Shown: positions 10,467-19,400 of the stretch, piece after piece | How positions within the stretch are numbered: the first letter of the stretch is position 1 | How the letters are laid out: each line of letters begins with the position of its first letter | Source of the DNA: CAVSRC01 sp963750065 | Lineage (GTDB): Bacteria > Pseudomonadota > Alphaproteobacteria > Rhizobiales > Kaistiaceae | Reading direction: 5' to 3' | Assembly: GCA_963750065.1 (NCBI GenBank) | Contig: CAVVPK010000010.1 | Location: forward strand, 62,001-126,000 | Length of the DNA stretch: 64,000 nucleotides | Position numbers and translations under genes: made by a program | The notes under the pieces: generated by a model | The model's database searches: none | Told to the model about the DNA's origin: nothing | Seen by the model: the letters and a program-made list of their open reading frames with translations, nothing else

Positions 10467-10829
10467 ATGAAATTCATGACCATCGTGAAATGCGCCGAGA
10501 TATCAGAGCCGCCGCCCAAGGCGCTGATCGACGGGATCATGGCGCTCGGCGAAGAGGCGAAGAAGGCCGGCGTCTTCGTCGACTGGGGCGGGCTGCAGCC
10601 GACATCGGCAGGCGCGCGGGCGCGCATCGCCAATGGCAAGCTCACCATCACCGACGGGCCGTTTGCGGAAGCCAAGGAGGTGATCGGCGGCTTCACCACG
10701 TATGACGTTGCCTCCAAGGAGGAAGCCATGGTGTGGGTGCGCCGCTTCATGGAGCTGCACCTGAAACACTGGCCGGAATGGGAGGGCGAGCTGGAAGTGC
10801 GCCCGATGTACGAAGAGCCGTCGGACTAG
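10467..10829 (+). CDS. DGPF/YCII-related domain protein 3
   Basis: A 120-residue YCII-related protein starting MKFMTIVKCAEISEPPPKAL with the motif ITDGPFAEAKEVIGGFTTYD. The ATG at 10467 follows GAGGAGGAAGG. It has its own ECF-type promoter and is followed after 12 bases by the RibD-like reductase gene, then the sigma factor. This is the classic ECF42 arrangement in which a DGPF gene precedes the sigma gene. Function otherwise unknown. Confidence 0.88.
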   Translation: MKFMTIVKCAEISEPPPKALIDGIMALGEEAKKAGVFVDWGGLQPTSAGARARIANGKLTITDGPFAEAKEVIGGFTTYDVASKEEAMVWVRRFMELHLKHWPEWEGELEVRPMYEEPSD

Positions 10830-10841
10830 GAGCGCCGTGCG

Positions 10842-11393
10842 ATGGGCAAGCTGATCATGTGGAATCTGGTCACCGTCGACGGATATTTCGAAGGGCCGGA
10901 CCACGACCTCTCGATGCACATGGACGTCTGGGGCGAGGAGCTGGAGAAATTCTCGATCGAACAGCTCGATACGGCCGGTGCGCTTCTCTTCGGACGCGTG
11001 ACCTACGACATGATGGCGGCGTACTGGCCGACGGAGGAGCCCGGTGTGATCGCCGACTTCATGAACGGCCTGCCGAAGGTCGTGTTTTCGCGGTCGCGGC
11101 GTGAGGGCGCGTGGAACAATACGCGCTTTCCGGCCGGCGACGCGGTTGCCGAGGTGAACAAACTCAAGCGCAACACCCCGAAGAATATCCTGCTCTTCGG
11201 CAGCGCCGATCTTTCCGCGAGCCTCATGGCGGCCGGGCTCTTCGACGAGATCAGGCTCTGCGTCACGCCGCGCCTGCTGGGCGCGGGGACGCGGCTGTTC
11301 AGGAGCACGCCGGACAGCATGAAGCTCGAGCTGATCGAGTCCCGGCCCCTGACGGTCGGCGGCGTGATCCTGCGCTATCGGCCAGGCGCGTGA
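10842..11393 (+). CDS. dihydrofolate reductase-family protein (RibD C-terminal domain)
   Basis: A 183-residue stand-alone RibD_C/DHFR-like domain, start MGKLIMWNLVTVDGYFEGPD. GRVTYDMMAAYWP and, near the C-terminus, the nucleotide-binding stretch ILLFGSADLSASLM followed by CVTPRLLGAGTRLF are the conserved blocks of the YyaP/YwjB-type group. Such proteins are NADPH-dependent reductases by fold; substrates are mostly unknown and they are neither housekeeping DHFR nor complete RibD. It is tightly spaced in the ECF42 operon, between a DGPF gene and the sigma gene. Confidence 0.87.
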   Translation: MGKLIMWNLVTVDGYFEGPDHDLSMHMDVWGEELEKFSIEQLDTAGALLFGRVTYDMMAAYWPTEEPGVIADFMNGLPKVVFSRSRREGAWNNTRFPAGDAVAEVNKLKRNTPKNILLFGSADLSASLMAAGLFDEIRLCVTPRLLGAGTRLFRSTPDSMKLELIESRPLTVGGVILRYRPGA

Positions 11394-11458
11394 GGTGGCG
11401 GGGCGGGTATCGATCGCACTTGCATCGGTAAAACGACGATGGTCTATCGGCGGCCACC

Positions 11459-12712
11459 ATGGCCGCCGACCTCACCCGCACCATCGACGCCTTGTGGCGC
11501 ATTGAATCGCCGCGGCTGATCGCCGGCCTGGCGCGCATGGTGCGTGACGTGGGGCTGGCCGAGGAACTGGCACAGGACGCGCTGGTCACGGCGCTGGAGC
11601 GCTGGCCAGAGACCGGCGTGCCGGACAATCCCGGCGCCTGGCTGATGGCGACGGCCAAGAACCGCGCCATCGACCGGCTGCGCCGCAAGAAGCTGGCCGA
11701 ACGCAAGCATGCCGAAATCGGCCGCGAGATGGAGGAGGGGCTGGACCCCACGGCCCATATCGAAGCGGCGCTCGACGACGACATCGGCGACGACCTGCTG
11801 CGGCTGGTGTTCACCGCCTGCCATCCGGTGCTGACCACGGAGGCGCGGGTGGCGCTGACGCTGCGCCTCATCGGCGGGCTCAAGACCGACGAGATCGCCC
11901 GCGCCTTTCTGGTGCCCGAGCCGACCATGGCGCAGCGCATCGTGCGCGCCAAGCGGACGTTATCGGAGGCCAATGTCGGCTTCGAGGTGCCGCGCGGGCC
12001 GGAGCTGGCGTCGCGGCTGGCCTCGGTGCTGGAGGTGATCTACCTGATCTTCAACGAGGGCTATACGGCGACGGCCGGCGAACACTGGACGCGGCCGCAG
12101 CTCTGCGAGGAGGCGCTGCGCCTCGGGCGCGTGCTGGCCGGTCTGGCCCCGGACGAGCCGGAGGTGCATGGGCTGACGGCACTGATGGAGATCCAGGCCT
12201 CGCGGCTTGCCGCGCGCCTGGGGCCCGACGGCACCCCGATCCTGCTTCTCGACCAGAACCGCGCCCGCTGGGACCACGCCGCCATCGGTCGCGGGCTGGC
12301 GGCACTCGGCAAGGCGGAAGCGCTGGGGCCGCCCGGCCCCTATGCGCTGCAGGCGGCGATCGCGGCCTGCCACGCCCGCGCCGCAAGCGCGGCGGATACG
12401 GACTGGGGGCAGATCGCGGCGCTCTACGGCGCGCTCGCCGCAATCCAGCCCTCGCCGGTGGTGGAGCTCAACCGGGCCGTCGCCGTGGCGATGGCCGAGG
12501 GACCGGAGGCGGGGCTTGCCATTCTCGATCGCTTGGTGGATGCACCGGCGCTGAAGACCTATCACCTGCTGCCGGCGGCGCGCGGCGACATGCTGGCCAA
12601 GCTCGGGCGCGGACCGGAGGCGCGGGCAGCGTTCGAACGCGCCGCGGCCATGACCCGCAACCAACGCGAACGCGCGGTGATGCTGAAGCGGGCGGCAGAA
12701 TGCGAGACGTGA
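11459..12712 (+). CDS. ECF42-type RNA polymerase sigma factor with TPR-like extension
   Basis: Region 2 (residues 5-80) has ELAQDALVTALERWP and DNPGAWLMATAKNRAIDRLR. Region 4 (about 120-170) has LTLRLIGGLKTDEIARAFLV and MAQRIVRAKRTL. The remaining 240 residues form a helical, TPR-like C-terminal extension containing ELNRAVAVAMAEGPEAGLA, which marks the ECF42 (DUF6596) group. In that group the extension is reported to be needed for activity, and no anti-sigma factor is adjacent; none is seen here. The 417-residue length is typical. Two matching promoter motifs lie upstream of the DGPF genes, supporting autoregulation. Confidence 0.93.
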   Translation: MAADLTRTIDALWRIESPRLIAGLARMVRDVGLAEELAQDALVTALERWPETGVPDNPGAWLMATAKNRAIDRLRRKKLAERKHAEIGREMEEGLDPTAHIEAALDDDIGDDLLRLVFTACHPVLTTEARVALTLRLIGGLKTDEIARAFLVPEPTMAQRIVRAKRTLSEANVGFEVPRGPELASRLASVLEVIYLIFNEGYTATAGEHWTRPQLCEEALRLGRVLAGLAPDEPEVHGLTALMEIQASRLAARLGPDGTPILLLDQNRARWDHAAIGRGLAALGKAEALGPPGPYALQAAIAACHARAASAADTDWGQIAALYGALAAIQPSPVVELNRAVAVAMAEGPEAGLAILDRLVDAPALKTYHLLPAARGDMLAKLGRGPEARAAFERAAAMTRNQRERAVMLKRAAECET

Positions 12713-12714
12713 GT

Positions 12715-13242
12715 ATGGATGCAACCAGTGAACAGACCGCGGCACAGACCGGGCTGACCAAACGCGAAGCCACGATCCGCCGTGTCTTCTGGTGGAGCCT
12801 GATCCTCAAGGCGATCGACAGCGTCATCGAAATGGCCGGCGGCGCGGTGCTCTATCTCATTCCGAGCGGGCTGATCGTTGGACTGGCGAATTGGCTGACG
12901 CGCAGCGAGCTGCTGGAAGACCCGCGCGACTTCCTCGCCAACATGATCATGCATTCCGCCCAGGCCCTGTCGGTGCCGCAGAAATCGGCGGCGGCGCTCT
13001 ATCTCATCAGCCACGGCGCCATCAAGCTGTTCCTGGTGATCATGGTGCTGCGCGACCGGGCGGCCTGGGCCTATCCGGCCTTCATGATCGCGCTCACGCT
13101 GCTGATCGCCTATCAGAGCTATCAGATCGCGCTGAGCCACTCGTTGTGGATGATCGTGCTCACCGTCTTCGATGCGGCGGTGCTGGTGCTCACCTGGCAC
13201 GAATACGGACTGCACCGGAAGGTGAAGGAGCGGCACGGATGA
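12715..13242 (+). CDS. DUF2127 membrane protein
   Basis: A membrane protein of about 175 residues with four hydrophobic segments. WWSLILKAIDSVIEMAGGAVLYL and ISHGAIKLFLVIMVLRDRAAWAYP are the DUF2127 hallmarks. The ATG at 12715 lies two bases after the sigma stop; an ATG at 12700 overlapping the sigma gene would add five residues. Translation is therefore coupled to the sigma gene, and its own TGA overlaps the next start (ATGA). The family has no known activity; position makes it a probable part of the sigma regulon. Confidence 0.85.
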   Translation: MDATSEQTAAQTGLTKREATIRRVFWWSLILKAIDSVIEMAGGAVLYLIPSGLIVGLANWLTRSELLEDPRDFLANMIMHSAQALSVPQKSAAALYLISHGAIKLFLVIMVLRDRAAWAYPAFMIALTLLIAYQSYQIALSHSLWMIVLTVFDAAVLVLTWHEYGLHRKVKERHG

Positions 13243-13997
13243 GCGGGCCGGGCTGGTTCGACACCCTCGTGTGGGCGTGGATCGGGCTGGCGATCGTTCT
13301 GGTGCCGCCGCAGATCATGGTCACCGCGCCCTATGGCCGGCATATGCGGCCGGGCTGGGGGCCGGACGTGCCGGCGCGCCTCGGCTGGATGGTGATGGAG
13401 GGCGTATCGCCGCTGGTCTTCGCGGCGCTGTTCCTGCTCGGAGCCACGCCCAAGACGGCGCCGATGTGGGTCTTCTTCGCCGCCTGGATGGCCCACTACA
13501 TCAATCGCAGCCTGATCTTCCCGCTGCGCGCGCGCACGAAAGGCAAGCGCATGCCGGCGGTCATCGTCGGCGGCGGCATCCTCTTCAGCACGATCAATGG
13601 CGGCCTCAACGGTGCCTTCCTGGGCTTCCTGTCGTCCTATCCCGATAGCTGGCTCCTCGACACGCGCTTCCACATCGGCATCGCCGTCTTTCTGATCGGC
13701 GCTGCCATCAACCACCGCGCCGACGACCGGCTGCTGGCGCTGCGCCGGCCAGGCGGGCCGGACTACTCGACCCCGAAGGGCGGCATGTTCCGCTACGTCT
13801 CGTGCCCCAACCATTTCGGCGAGATTGTCGAATGGGCTGGCTTCGCGGTGATGTGCTGGAACCTGCCGGCGCTCTCCTTCGCGGTGTGGACGGCGGCCAA
13901 CCTGATTCCCCGCTCGCTCAGCCATCACCGCTGGTATCGCGAGCGTTTCCCTGACTATCCGGCGGAACGGCGGGCAGTGGTCCCGTTCGTGCTGTAG
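13239..13997 (+). CDS. steroid 5-alpha-reductase-like (DUF1295/DHCR-type) membrane enzyme
   Basis: A 252-residue integral membrane protein with several hydrophobic segments. The C-terminal pattern GGMFRYVSCPNHFGEIVEWA, then LIPRSLSHHRWYRERF, is the C-terminal domain of 3-oxo-5-alpha-steroid 4-dehydrogenase and related isoprenylcysteine methyltransferase-like enzymes. Members reduce a double bond with NADPH; bacterial substrates are mostly unknown. The ATG overlaps the previous stop, so it is co-translated with the DUF2127 gene and is the last gene of the sigma operon. A 170-base gap with no recognisable terminator follows. Confidence 0.85.
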   Translation: MSGPGWFDTLVWAWIGLAIVLVPPQIMVTAPYGRHMRPGWGPDVPARLGWMVMEGVSPLVFAALFLLGATPKTAPMWVFFAAWMAHYINRSLIFPLRARTKGKRMPAVIVGGGILFSTINGGLNGAFLGFLSSYPDSWLLDTRFHIGIAVFLIGAAINHRADDRLLALRRPGGPDYSTPKGGMFRYVSCPNHFGEIVEWAGFAVMCWNLPALSFAVWTAANLIPRSLSHHRWYRERFPDYPAERRAVVPFVL

Positions 13998-14167
13998 GGG
14001 CGGGGATACGCACAAAACGAGACGCCGCATCAGAAAAAGGCTCGCAATCGCACCGCGCAATTCCCACATTGATACCATCGCCGGTCATCGCATTTGCAGG
14101 CACCGGCGACTGGGTTCACCGACGATTCGCTCCCGCCTAACCGACGTGCGCAAAGGTGGGGTGGGTG

Positions 14168-14365
14168 ATGTGTCACCCGATTGAAAAGCCGACAACTGCG
14201 GTCTGCCCAAGAACCGGCAGCCGGATATTTATCGGTGTCGAATTGCTGGACGCGACCGGGCCCGTCGAGTTCATTTGCCCTGCCTGCGACCACGAGCATA
14301 TCTGGGATCCCGCGACGTTCACGCTGAGGGAGCCGGATCGCGCCGCCCCGGTTGGTGCTCGCTGA
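14168..14365 (+). CDS. small zinc-ribbon-like protein
   Basis: A 65-residue protein with a first cysteine pair region AVCPRTGSRIFIGVEL and a second block FICPACDHEHIWDPATFTL. The CP-x-TG start, CPAC and H-x-H-x-W pattern resemble small zinc-ribbon proteins that are common and unnamed in Hyphomicrobiales. The ATG at 14168 is preferred over the GTG at 14156. Its ribosome site is weak. It stands alone between two intergenic gaps of about 165 bases. Role unknown; a metal-binding fold is inferred only from the cysteines and histidines. Confidence 0.55.
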   Translation: MCHPIEKPTTAVCPRTGSRIFIGVELLDATGPVEFICPACDHEHIWDPATFTLREPDRAAPVGAR

Positions 14366-14531
14366 AATTCAAAGCAAGACGCCATACAATCGAACTTGGC
14401 GGTGCCGACGGACACGCCGGCGCGCCGAAGCGGGGCAAGAACGGGTCGCACGAAACGGGTCGCACGGGACTCGTCCAAGCCCGTCCATGACTTTAGGTTG
14501 ACCCATTGCCAACAGGCAGCGTGCACCGGCC

Positions 14532-14978
14532 ATGAAGAAGACCACAGCAGCCACGAAGAAGAGTGCCATGAAGGAAGGAGACCGCGCGGAGTCTCCCTCC
14601 GACCTGATCGATGCGCGCATTGCGGTGCTCGGCGACTGGCGCGGCGAGACGCTGGCGCGGGTCCGGGCTCTCATCCGAGAGGCCGACCCGCACATGGTCG
14701 AAGAGGTGAAATGGCGCAAGCCGTCGAACCCGATGGGGGTTCCGGTGTGGGGGCATGCCGGCATCCTCTGCACCGGCGAGACCTACAAGGACAAGGTGAA
14801 GCTGACCTTCGCCAGGGGTGCCTCGCTCGCCGACCCGGCGGGCCTGTTCAACGCCAGCCTCGACGCCGGCACCCGCCGGGCGATCGATATTCACGAGGGC
14901 GAGACGATCGACGCGGCGGCGTTCAAGGCGCTGGTACGGGCGGCGGTGAAGGCGAATGGGGTGGCTGACGGGCGTTGA
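14532..14978 (+). CDS. DUF1801 (YdhG-like) protein
   Basis: A 148-residue protein with a lysine-rich first 20 residues and then a DUF1801 domain: DLIDARIAVLGDWRGETLAR, EEVKWRKPSNPMG, GETYKDKVKLTFARGA, and a C-terminal AAFKALVRAAVKAN. The family adopts a YdhG-like fold and has no proven enzymatic role. The ATG at 14532 is the first in a region of short lysine codons; no strong ribosome site is seen. The gene is monocistronic as far as can be seen, though a small membrane protein gene follows 62 bases later. Confidence 0.8.
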   Translation: MKKTTAATKKSAMKEGDRAESPSDLIDARIAVLGDWRGETLARVRALIREADPHMVEEVKWRKPSNPMGVPVWGHAGILCTGETYKDKVKLTFARGASLADPAGLFNASLDAGTRRAIDIHEGETIDAAAFKALVRAAVKANGVADGR

Positions 14979-15040
14979 TCTCGGCGGCAGACACCAGCGA
15001 TGCGGGGCCAGGGAGAGGCGCGGCCGAAAGGGCATTGAAA

Positions 15041-15211
15041 ATGAGCAAACCGATGGCTGTCGTGCTCTACGTGGTGGTGATGGTTGCCGTCATCTTGGGG
15101 GTCGATTTCGCGTTCTTGAGAAACCATTTCTGGGAACGATTGATCACGAATATCGGCATCGTGGCGGTCTTCGCGGCCTTCTATTTTCTGGTCGTCAGGC
15201 GTCTCGTTTAG
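15041..15211 (+). CDS. small two-helix membrane protein
   Basis: A 56-residue protein starting MSKPMAVVLYVVVMVAVILG with a second hydrophobic segment NIGIVAVFAAFYFLVVRRLV. The connecting charged piece is FLRNHFWERLITN. Similar unnamed small membrane proteins occur in rhizobia as far as I recall. The ATG at 15041 follows a weak GAAAGGG region. The last codons directly abut a transposase remnant, so the natural 3' flank was probably replaced by an insertion; whether the last residues are original cannot be told. Function unknown. Confidence 0.6.
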   Translation: MSKPMAVVLYVVVMVAVILGVDFAFLRNHFWERLITNIGIVAVFAAFYFLVVRRLV

Positions 15212-15447
15212 GCGCCCGATTGACGAACGCCTTCAGCGGCAAGATCGACAGCCACATCTACGCGCTGTCGCTCTACTTCGTCTGGTACAACTTCTGCCGC
15301 ACGCACAAGGCGCATGAGCTGTCCCCGGCGATGGCCGCGGGCGTCACCGATCACCTGTGGTCGATGGAAGATATCGCCGCGCTGGCCGAGGCACGCGTCC
15401 CGAAGTCTAGCAAGCGGGGACCTTACAAGAAGCGGATTGCTGTCTGA
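15212..15447 (+). pseudogene. C-terminal remnant of an IS transposase
   Basis: The frame from about 15220 encodes LTNAFSGKIDSHIYALSLYF, then VWYNFCRTHKAHELSPAMAA and GVTDHLWSMEDIAALAEARV, ending KRGPYKKRIAV. This is the recurring C-terminus of a widespread rhizobial DDE-type transposase, probably an IS1-like group. Nothing of the N-terminal or catalytic part is present upstream, where the small membrane protein gene sits. The remnant has no start codon of its own and is non-functional. Confidence 0.7.
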
Positions 15448-15478
15448 ACGTAGACAAATGGCTGAAGAAGGAACCAAG

Positions 15479-15748
15479 ATGCCGGTCGTACGGATAGCCG
15501 AGTTGGAAATCGACCCGGCGCAACTCAACGCCTACCGAGGTCTCGTGGCCGACCAGATCGAAGCCGCAGTCAATTTAGAGCCGGGTGTGCTGATGCTCTA
15601 CGCCCTGGCGATCAAGGACCGCCCAGACCATATCCGCGTTGTAGAGGTTTACGCCGATCAGGCGGCATACGAGGCACATCTGCTGGCGCCCCATTTCCTG
15701 AAATACAAGTCCGAAACCACGACGATGGTTCGCTCGCTTCTGACATAG
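15479..15748 (+). CDS. antibiotic biosynthesis monooxygenase (ABM) domain protein
   Basis: An 89-residue protein with the ferredoxin-like ABM fold: MPVVRIAELEIDPAQLNAYR, EPGVLMLYALAIKDRPDHI, VVEVYADQAAYEAHLLAPHF and FLKYKSETT. Relatives act as cofactor-free quinol monooxygenases (YgiN-like) or haem-degrading enzymes; the substrate is unknown. The ATG at 15479 is preceded by AAGGA; an ATG at 15458 would add seven charged residues. It lies 31 bases after the transposase remnant and stands alone. The length is normal for the family. Confidence 0.8.
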   Translation: MPVVRIAELEIDPAQLNAYRGLVADQIEAAVNLEPGVLMLYALAIKDRPDHIRVVEVYADQAAYEAHLLAPHFLKYKSETTTMVRSLLT

Positions 15749-15916
15749 AGGTTGCAGTCGAGATCGGCTACGCCCAACCACCGTGTCGAAGATGCTTTGC
15801 GCCCGGACTCGTCCACCGCATCAGCCTTTCGCCCGACTGAGCAGAGCAGGCACTATTTATGAGGTCAACATTTTCTTCAAATTTCAAACTCCACAGTGAC
15901 CGATACATGCCTACGC

Positions 15917-15945
15917 TTGACAAGAGAACAAAACAAGAACATTAT
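15917..15945 (+). promoter_or_regulatory. sigma-70 promoter with an embedded LexA box
   Basis: TTGACA (15917-15922), a 17-base spacer, then CATTAT (15940-15945). Inside it lies GAAC-AAAACAA-GAAC (15926-15940), an exact alphaproteobacterial LexA operator that covers the spacer and touches the -10 box. The start codon of a 32-residue membrane peptide lies 30 bases downstream of the -10. The geometry is that of a LexA-repressed promoter. Confidence 0.8.
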
Positions 15946-15975
15946 CCTCCTCCAAGTCGGGATCGGGAGAGGCAA

Positions 15976-16074
15976 ATGTCTGATTTCATTCGCGATGTGG
16001 CGGCACTGCTGGCGGTCGGCGCTTTTATCGGAATGGTCGCGCTGTGGTCGGTGTCGCTGAGCGCCATGGTGTGA
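15976..16074 (+). CDS. LexA-controlled 32-residue membrane peptide (SidA/TisB-like candidate)
   Basis: The peptide begins MSDFIRD, then one hydrophobic helix from about residue 8 to the end (AALLAVGAFIGMVALW, then a short small-residue tail). The ATG follows GGGAGAGG at a good distance. A longer in-frame reading from 15859 would start upstream of the promoter and is unlikely. The promoter carries a LexA box between -35 and -10. Known SOS-induced peptides of this size and topology are SidA of Caulobacter, a 29-residue inner-membrane division inhibitor, and TisB of E. coli, a 29-residue pore-forming toxin. I see no residue-level match that proves homology to either; a damage-response role is inferred from regulation and topology. 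Confidence 0.6.
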   Translation: MSDFIRDVAALLAVGAFIGMVALWSVSLSAMV

Positions 16075-16401
16075 GGGAGGGGCCGGATGCGGCGCTGCCG
16101 GGCACGCCCAACGCCCGGTCATCCTCCGGCAAGGCTAGAGCCGAGACCGGAGGATCGGTTTCCGCAGACACAGCGGGAGCGGATGATTGCTGCGGCCGAT
16201 CCTCCGCTTTCGCAAAGGATGACTGAAGGGCGCCGGGGCCCATCAGGCCGGGCGCATCAGAATGCGTGTTTGGCCGTGGCGCCACCGCATGACAGGGGCC
16301 GCGCCGGGCGCACAGCGGGGATAAGCGGCGCGATGCCCGAGGGCGCGCATGGACAGGGCGGGGAGCCTCGTGGACACTTGTCCGCCGAGGAGAACCGCAT
16401 C
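16075..16401. other. intergenic region upstream of dnaE
   Basis: These 327 bases hold the nested palindromic element at 16118-16223 and the dnaE promoter region. The long in-frame extension of dnaE upstream of 16402 has no conserved DnaE residues and includes the palindromes, so it is not coding. Confidence 0.4.
16118..16223. repeat. nested palindromic intergenic element
   Basis: Outer arms are GTCATCC (16118-16124) and GGATGAC (16217-16223). Inner arms are ATCCTCCGG (16121-16129) with CCGGAGGAT (16147-16155), and CGGAGGATCGG (16148-16158) with CCGATCCTCCG (16196-16206). The same strings in alternating orientation mark a REP/BIME-like dispersed element. No second copy was seen in this window. 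Confidence 0.55.
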
Positions 16402-19400
16402 GTGAGTCGTATCGTCGAGAAGGTGGGCTTCGTCCACCTCCGGGTCCATTCCGCCTATTCGCTCCTGGAAGGCGCGCTGCCGCTGAAGCGGCTGATCGCG
16501 CTCGCCCGCGGCGACCGCATGCCGGCGCTGGCCATTACCGACAGTGGCAACCTGTTCGGGGCGCTCGAATTCTCCCAGAAGATGGTCGATGAGGGCATCC
16601 AGCCGATCGTCGGCTGCCAGGTGGCGGTCGATTTCGGCGATCAAGCCGAGGAGGGGCGGCCGGGGGCGCCGGCGCGCGGGAAACCGCTCTCCGACCTGGT
16701 TCTGATCGCGGCCACCGAGACCGGCTACTGGAACCTCGTGCGGCTGGTCTCCGACTCCTATGTGCAGGGCGCGGCCGACACCCGTGCGCATGTCGGCTTC
16801 GATGCGCTTGCCGACCGCGGCGACGGGCTGATCGTGCTCACCGGCGGCCCCGGCGGGCCGATCAACAAGGCGCTCATCGACGGGCAGGCAGAGCTTGCCG
16901 GCGCGCGCCTCGACCGTCTCGCCAGGGTGTTCGGCGACCGGCTCTATGTCGAGCTGCAGCGCCACGGCACCCAGGCCGAGCAGGCGGCCGAGCCGCTGCT
17001 CATCGACATGGCCTACGCCCGCGGCCTGGCGCTGGTGGCGACCAACGAGGCCTTCTTCCCCAAGCGCGACGACTACGAGGCACACGACGCGCTGATCGCC
17101 ATCGCCGAGGGCGCGGTGATCGCCGAGGGCGACCGGCGGCGGCTGACGCCGGAGCACTTCTTCAAGACCCGCGCCGAGATGGTGGCGCTGTTCGAGGATC
17201 TGCCGGAGGCGACCCAGAACACGGTCGAGATCGCGCTCCGCTGCTCGTGGTGGCCGGTGACGCGCAAGCCCATCCTGCCGCGCTTCGCCGGCGCCGGTGC
17301 CGACCCGGAGGAGGCCGACCGCGCCGAGGCGCTGGCGCTGCGCGAGGAAGCCGCGGCGGGGCTCGCCCGGCGGCTCAAGGCGCACGGACTGGCCGAGGGC
17401 TTCACGGAAGAGGACTATCGCAATCGCCTCGATTACGAGCTCGGCGTCATCGTCAAGATGAAGTATCCGGGCTACTTCCTGATCGTCGCCGACTTCATCC
17501 AGTGGGCCAAGTCGCAGGGGATCCCGGTCGGTCCGGGGCGCGGCTCGGGCGCCGGCTCGGTGGTCGCCTGGTCGCTCACCATCACCGACCTCGACCCCTT
17601 GCGCTTCAACCTGATCTTCGAGCGCTTCCTCAATCCCGACCGCGTCTCGATGCCGGACTTCGACGTCGACTTCTGCCAGAACCGGCGCGACGAGGTGATC
17701 CAGTACGTCCAGCAGAAATACGGCGCCGACCAGGTGGCGCAGATCATCACCTTCGGCACGCTGCAGGCGCGCGCCGTGCTGCGCGACGTCGGCCGCGTGC
17801 TGCAGATGCCCTACGGCCAGGTCGACCGGCTGGCCAAGCTGGTGCCGGCCAATCCGGCCAACCCGGTGACGCTCGCCCAGGCGGTCAACAGCGAGCCGCA
17901 GCTGCAAACGGCGCGCGACGGCGACCCGACCGTAGCCCGTCTGCTCGAAATCGCCATGAAGCTCGAGGGGCTCTACCGCCACGCCTCGACCCATGCCGCC
18001 GGCATCGTCATCGGCGACCGGCCGCTGTCCGAGCTGGTGCCGCTCTACCGCGATCCGCGCTCGGGCATGACGGTCAGCCAGTTCAACATGAAGTGGGTGG
18101 AGCAGGCGGGGCTGGTGAAGTTCGACTTCCTCGGCCTGAAGACGCTGACCGTGCTCGACGTGGCGGTGAAGCTCATCCGCCGGCGCGGCGTCGACATCGA
18201 CCTGTCGCAGATCCCGCTCGACGACACGCCCACCTTCGAGATGCTGAGAAGCGGCGATACGGTCGGCGTGTTCCAGGTTGAAAGTGCCGGCATGCGCCGC
18301 GCCCTGGTCGACATGCGGCCCGACCGCTTCGAGGACCTGGTCGCGCTGGTGGCGCTCTACCGGCCGGGGCCGATGGCCAACATCCCGACCTATTGCGCCC
18401 GCAAGCTCGGCAAGGAGCCGGTGGAATATCTCGCTCCGGTGCTCAAGCCGATCCTGGAGCCGACCTACGGCATCATCACCTATCAGGAGCAGGTGCAGCA
18501 GATCGCCCGCGACATGGCCGGCTACACGCTGGCCGAGGCCGACCTCTTGCGGCGCGCCATGGGCAAGAAGATCAAGGCGGAGATGGACGCCCAGCGCGGG
18601 CGCTTCATGCAGGGCGCGGCCGAGCGCGGCTACGGCAAGGACGTGGCCACCGAGATCTTCGACGCCTGCGCCAAGTTCGCCGAATACGGCTTCAACAAAT
18701 CGCACTCGGCGCCCTATGCGCTGATCACCTATCAGACGGCCTATCTCAAGGCGAACTACCCGGCCGAGTTCATGGCCGCCTCGCTGACGCTGGACTCCGG
18801 CAACACCGACAAGATTTCCGAGTTCCGGCGCGAGGCGATCCGTCTTGGCGTGCCGGTGGAGGCGCCGTCGGTGAACCGCTGCGGCGTGCCGTTCGACGTC
18901 GCCCTCGATGCCGACGGCAAGGGCCGCATCCTCTATTCGCTTGCCGCGCTGAAGGGCGTCGGGGCGGCGGCGGTGGAAAGCCTGGTCGCGTCGCGAGGCG
19001 AGGCACCCTTCCGCGACCTTGCCGATTTCGGCCGGCGCATCAATCCGAAGATGATCAACAAGCGCGTGCTGGAAAGCCTGATCGCGGCCGGCGCGCTCGA
19101 CGAGCTGGAGGCGGACAGGGCGCGGCTCACCGCCGGCGTCGACCGCATCCTCGGCATGGCCAGCCGCCTGCAGGAGAGCGCCGCGGTCGGCCAGAGCGAC
19201 ATGTTCGGCGCCGCCGAAGACCGCCAGCCGCTGCTCCTGCCGGTGGTCGAGCCGTGGCTGCCGGCGGAGAAGCTGAAACGCGAGCACGACGCGGTCGGCT
19301 TCTACCTCTCCGCCCATCCGCTCGACGAATACGCCGCGGTGCTTGCCAAGATGCGGGTGCAGAGCTGGGCGGAGTTCGTCCAGTCGGTGCGTGGCGGGGC

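Noticed and set aside
13998..14167. Possible gene in the gap after the sigma operon
   Set aside because: Only short frames without ribosome sites; nothing recognisable.
14441..14466. Direct repeat ACGGGTCGCACG, two copies
   Set aside because: Only two short copies; no array and no sign of function.
15859..15975. Longer N-terminus for the SOS peptide starting at 15859
   Set aside because: This start lies upstream of the promoter and LexA box, and the added residues are polar with no pattern.
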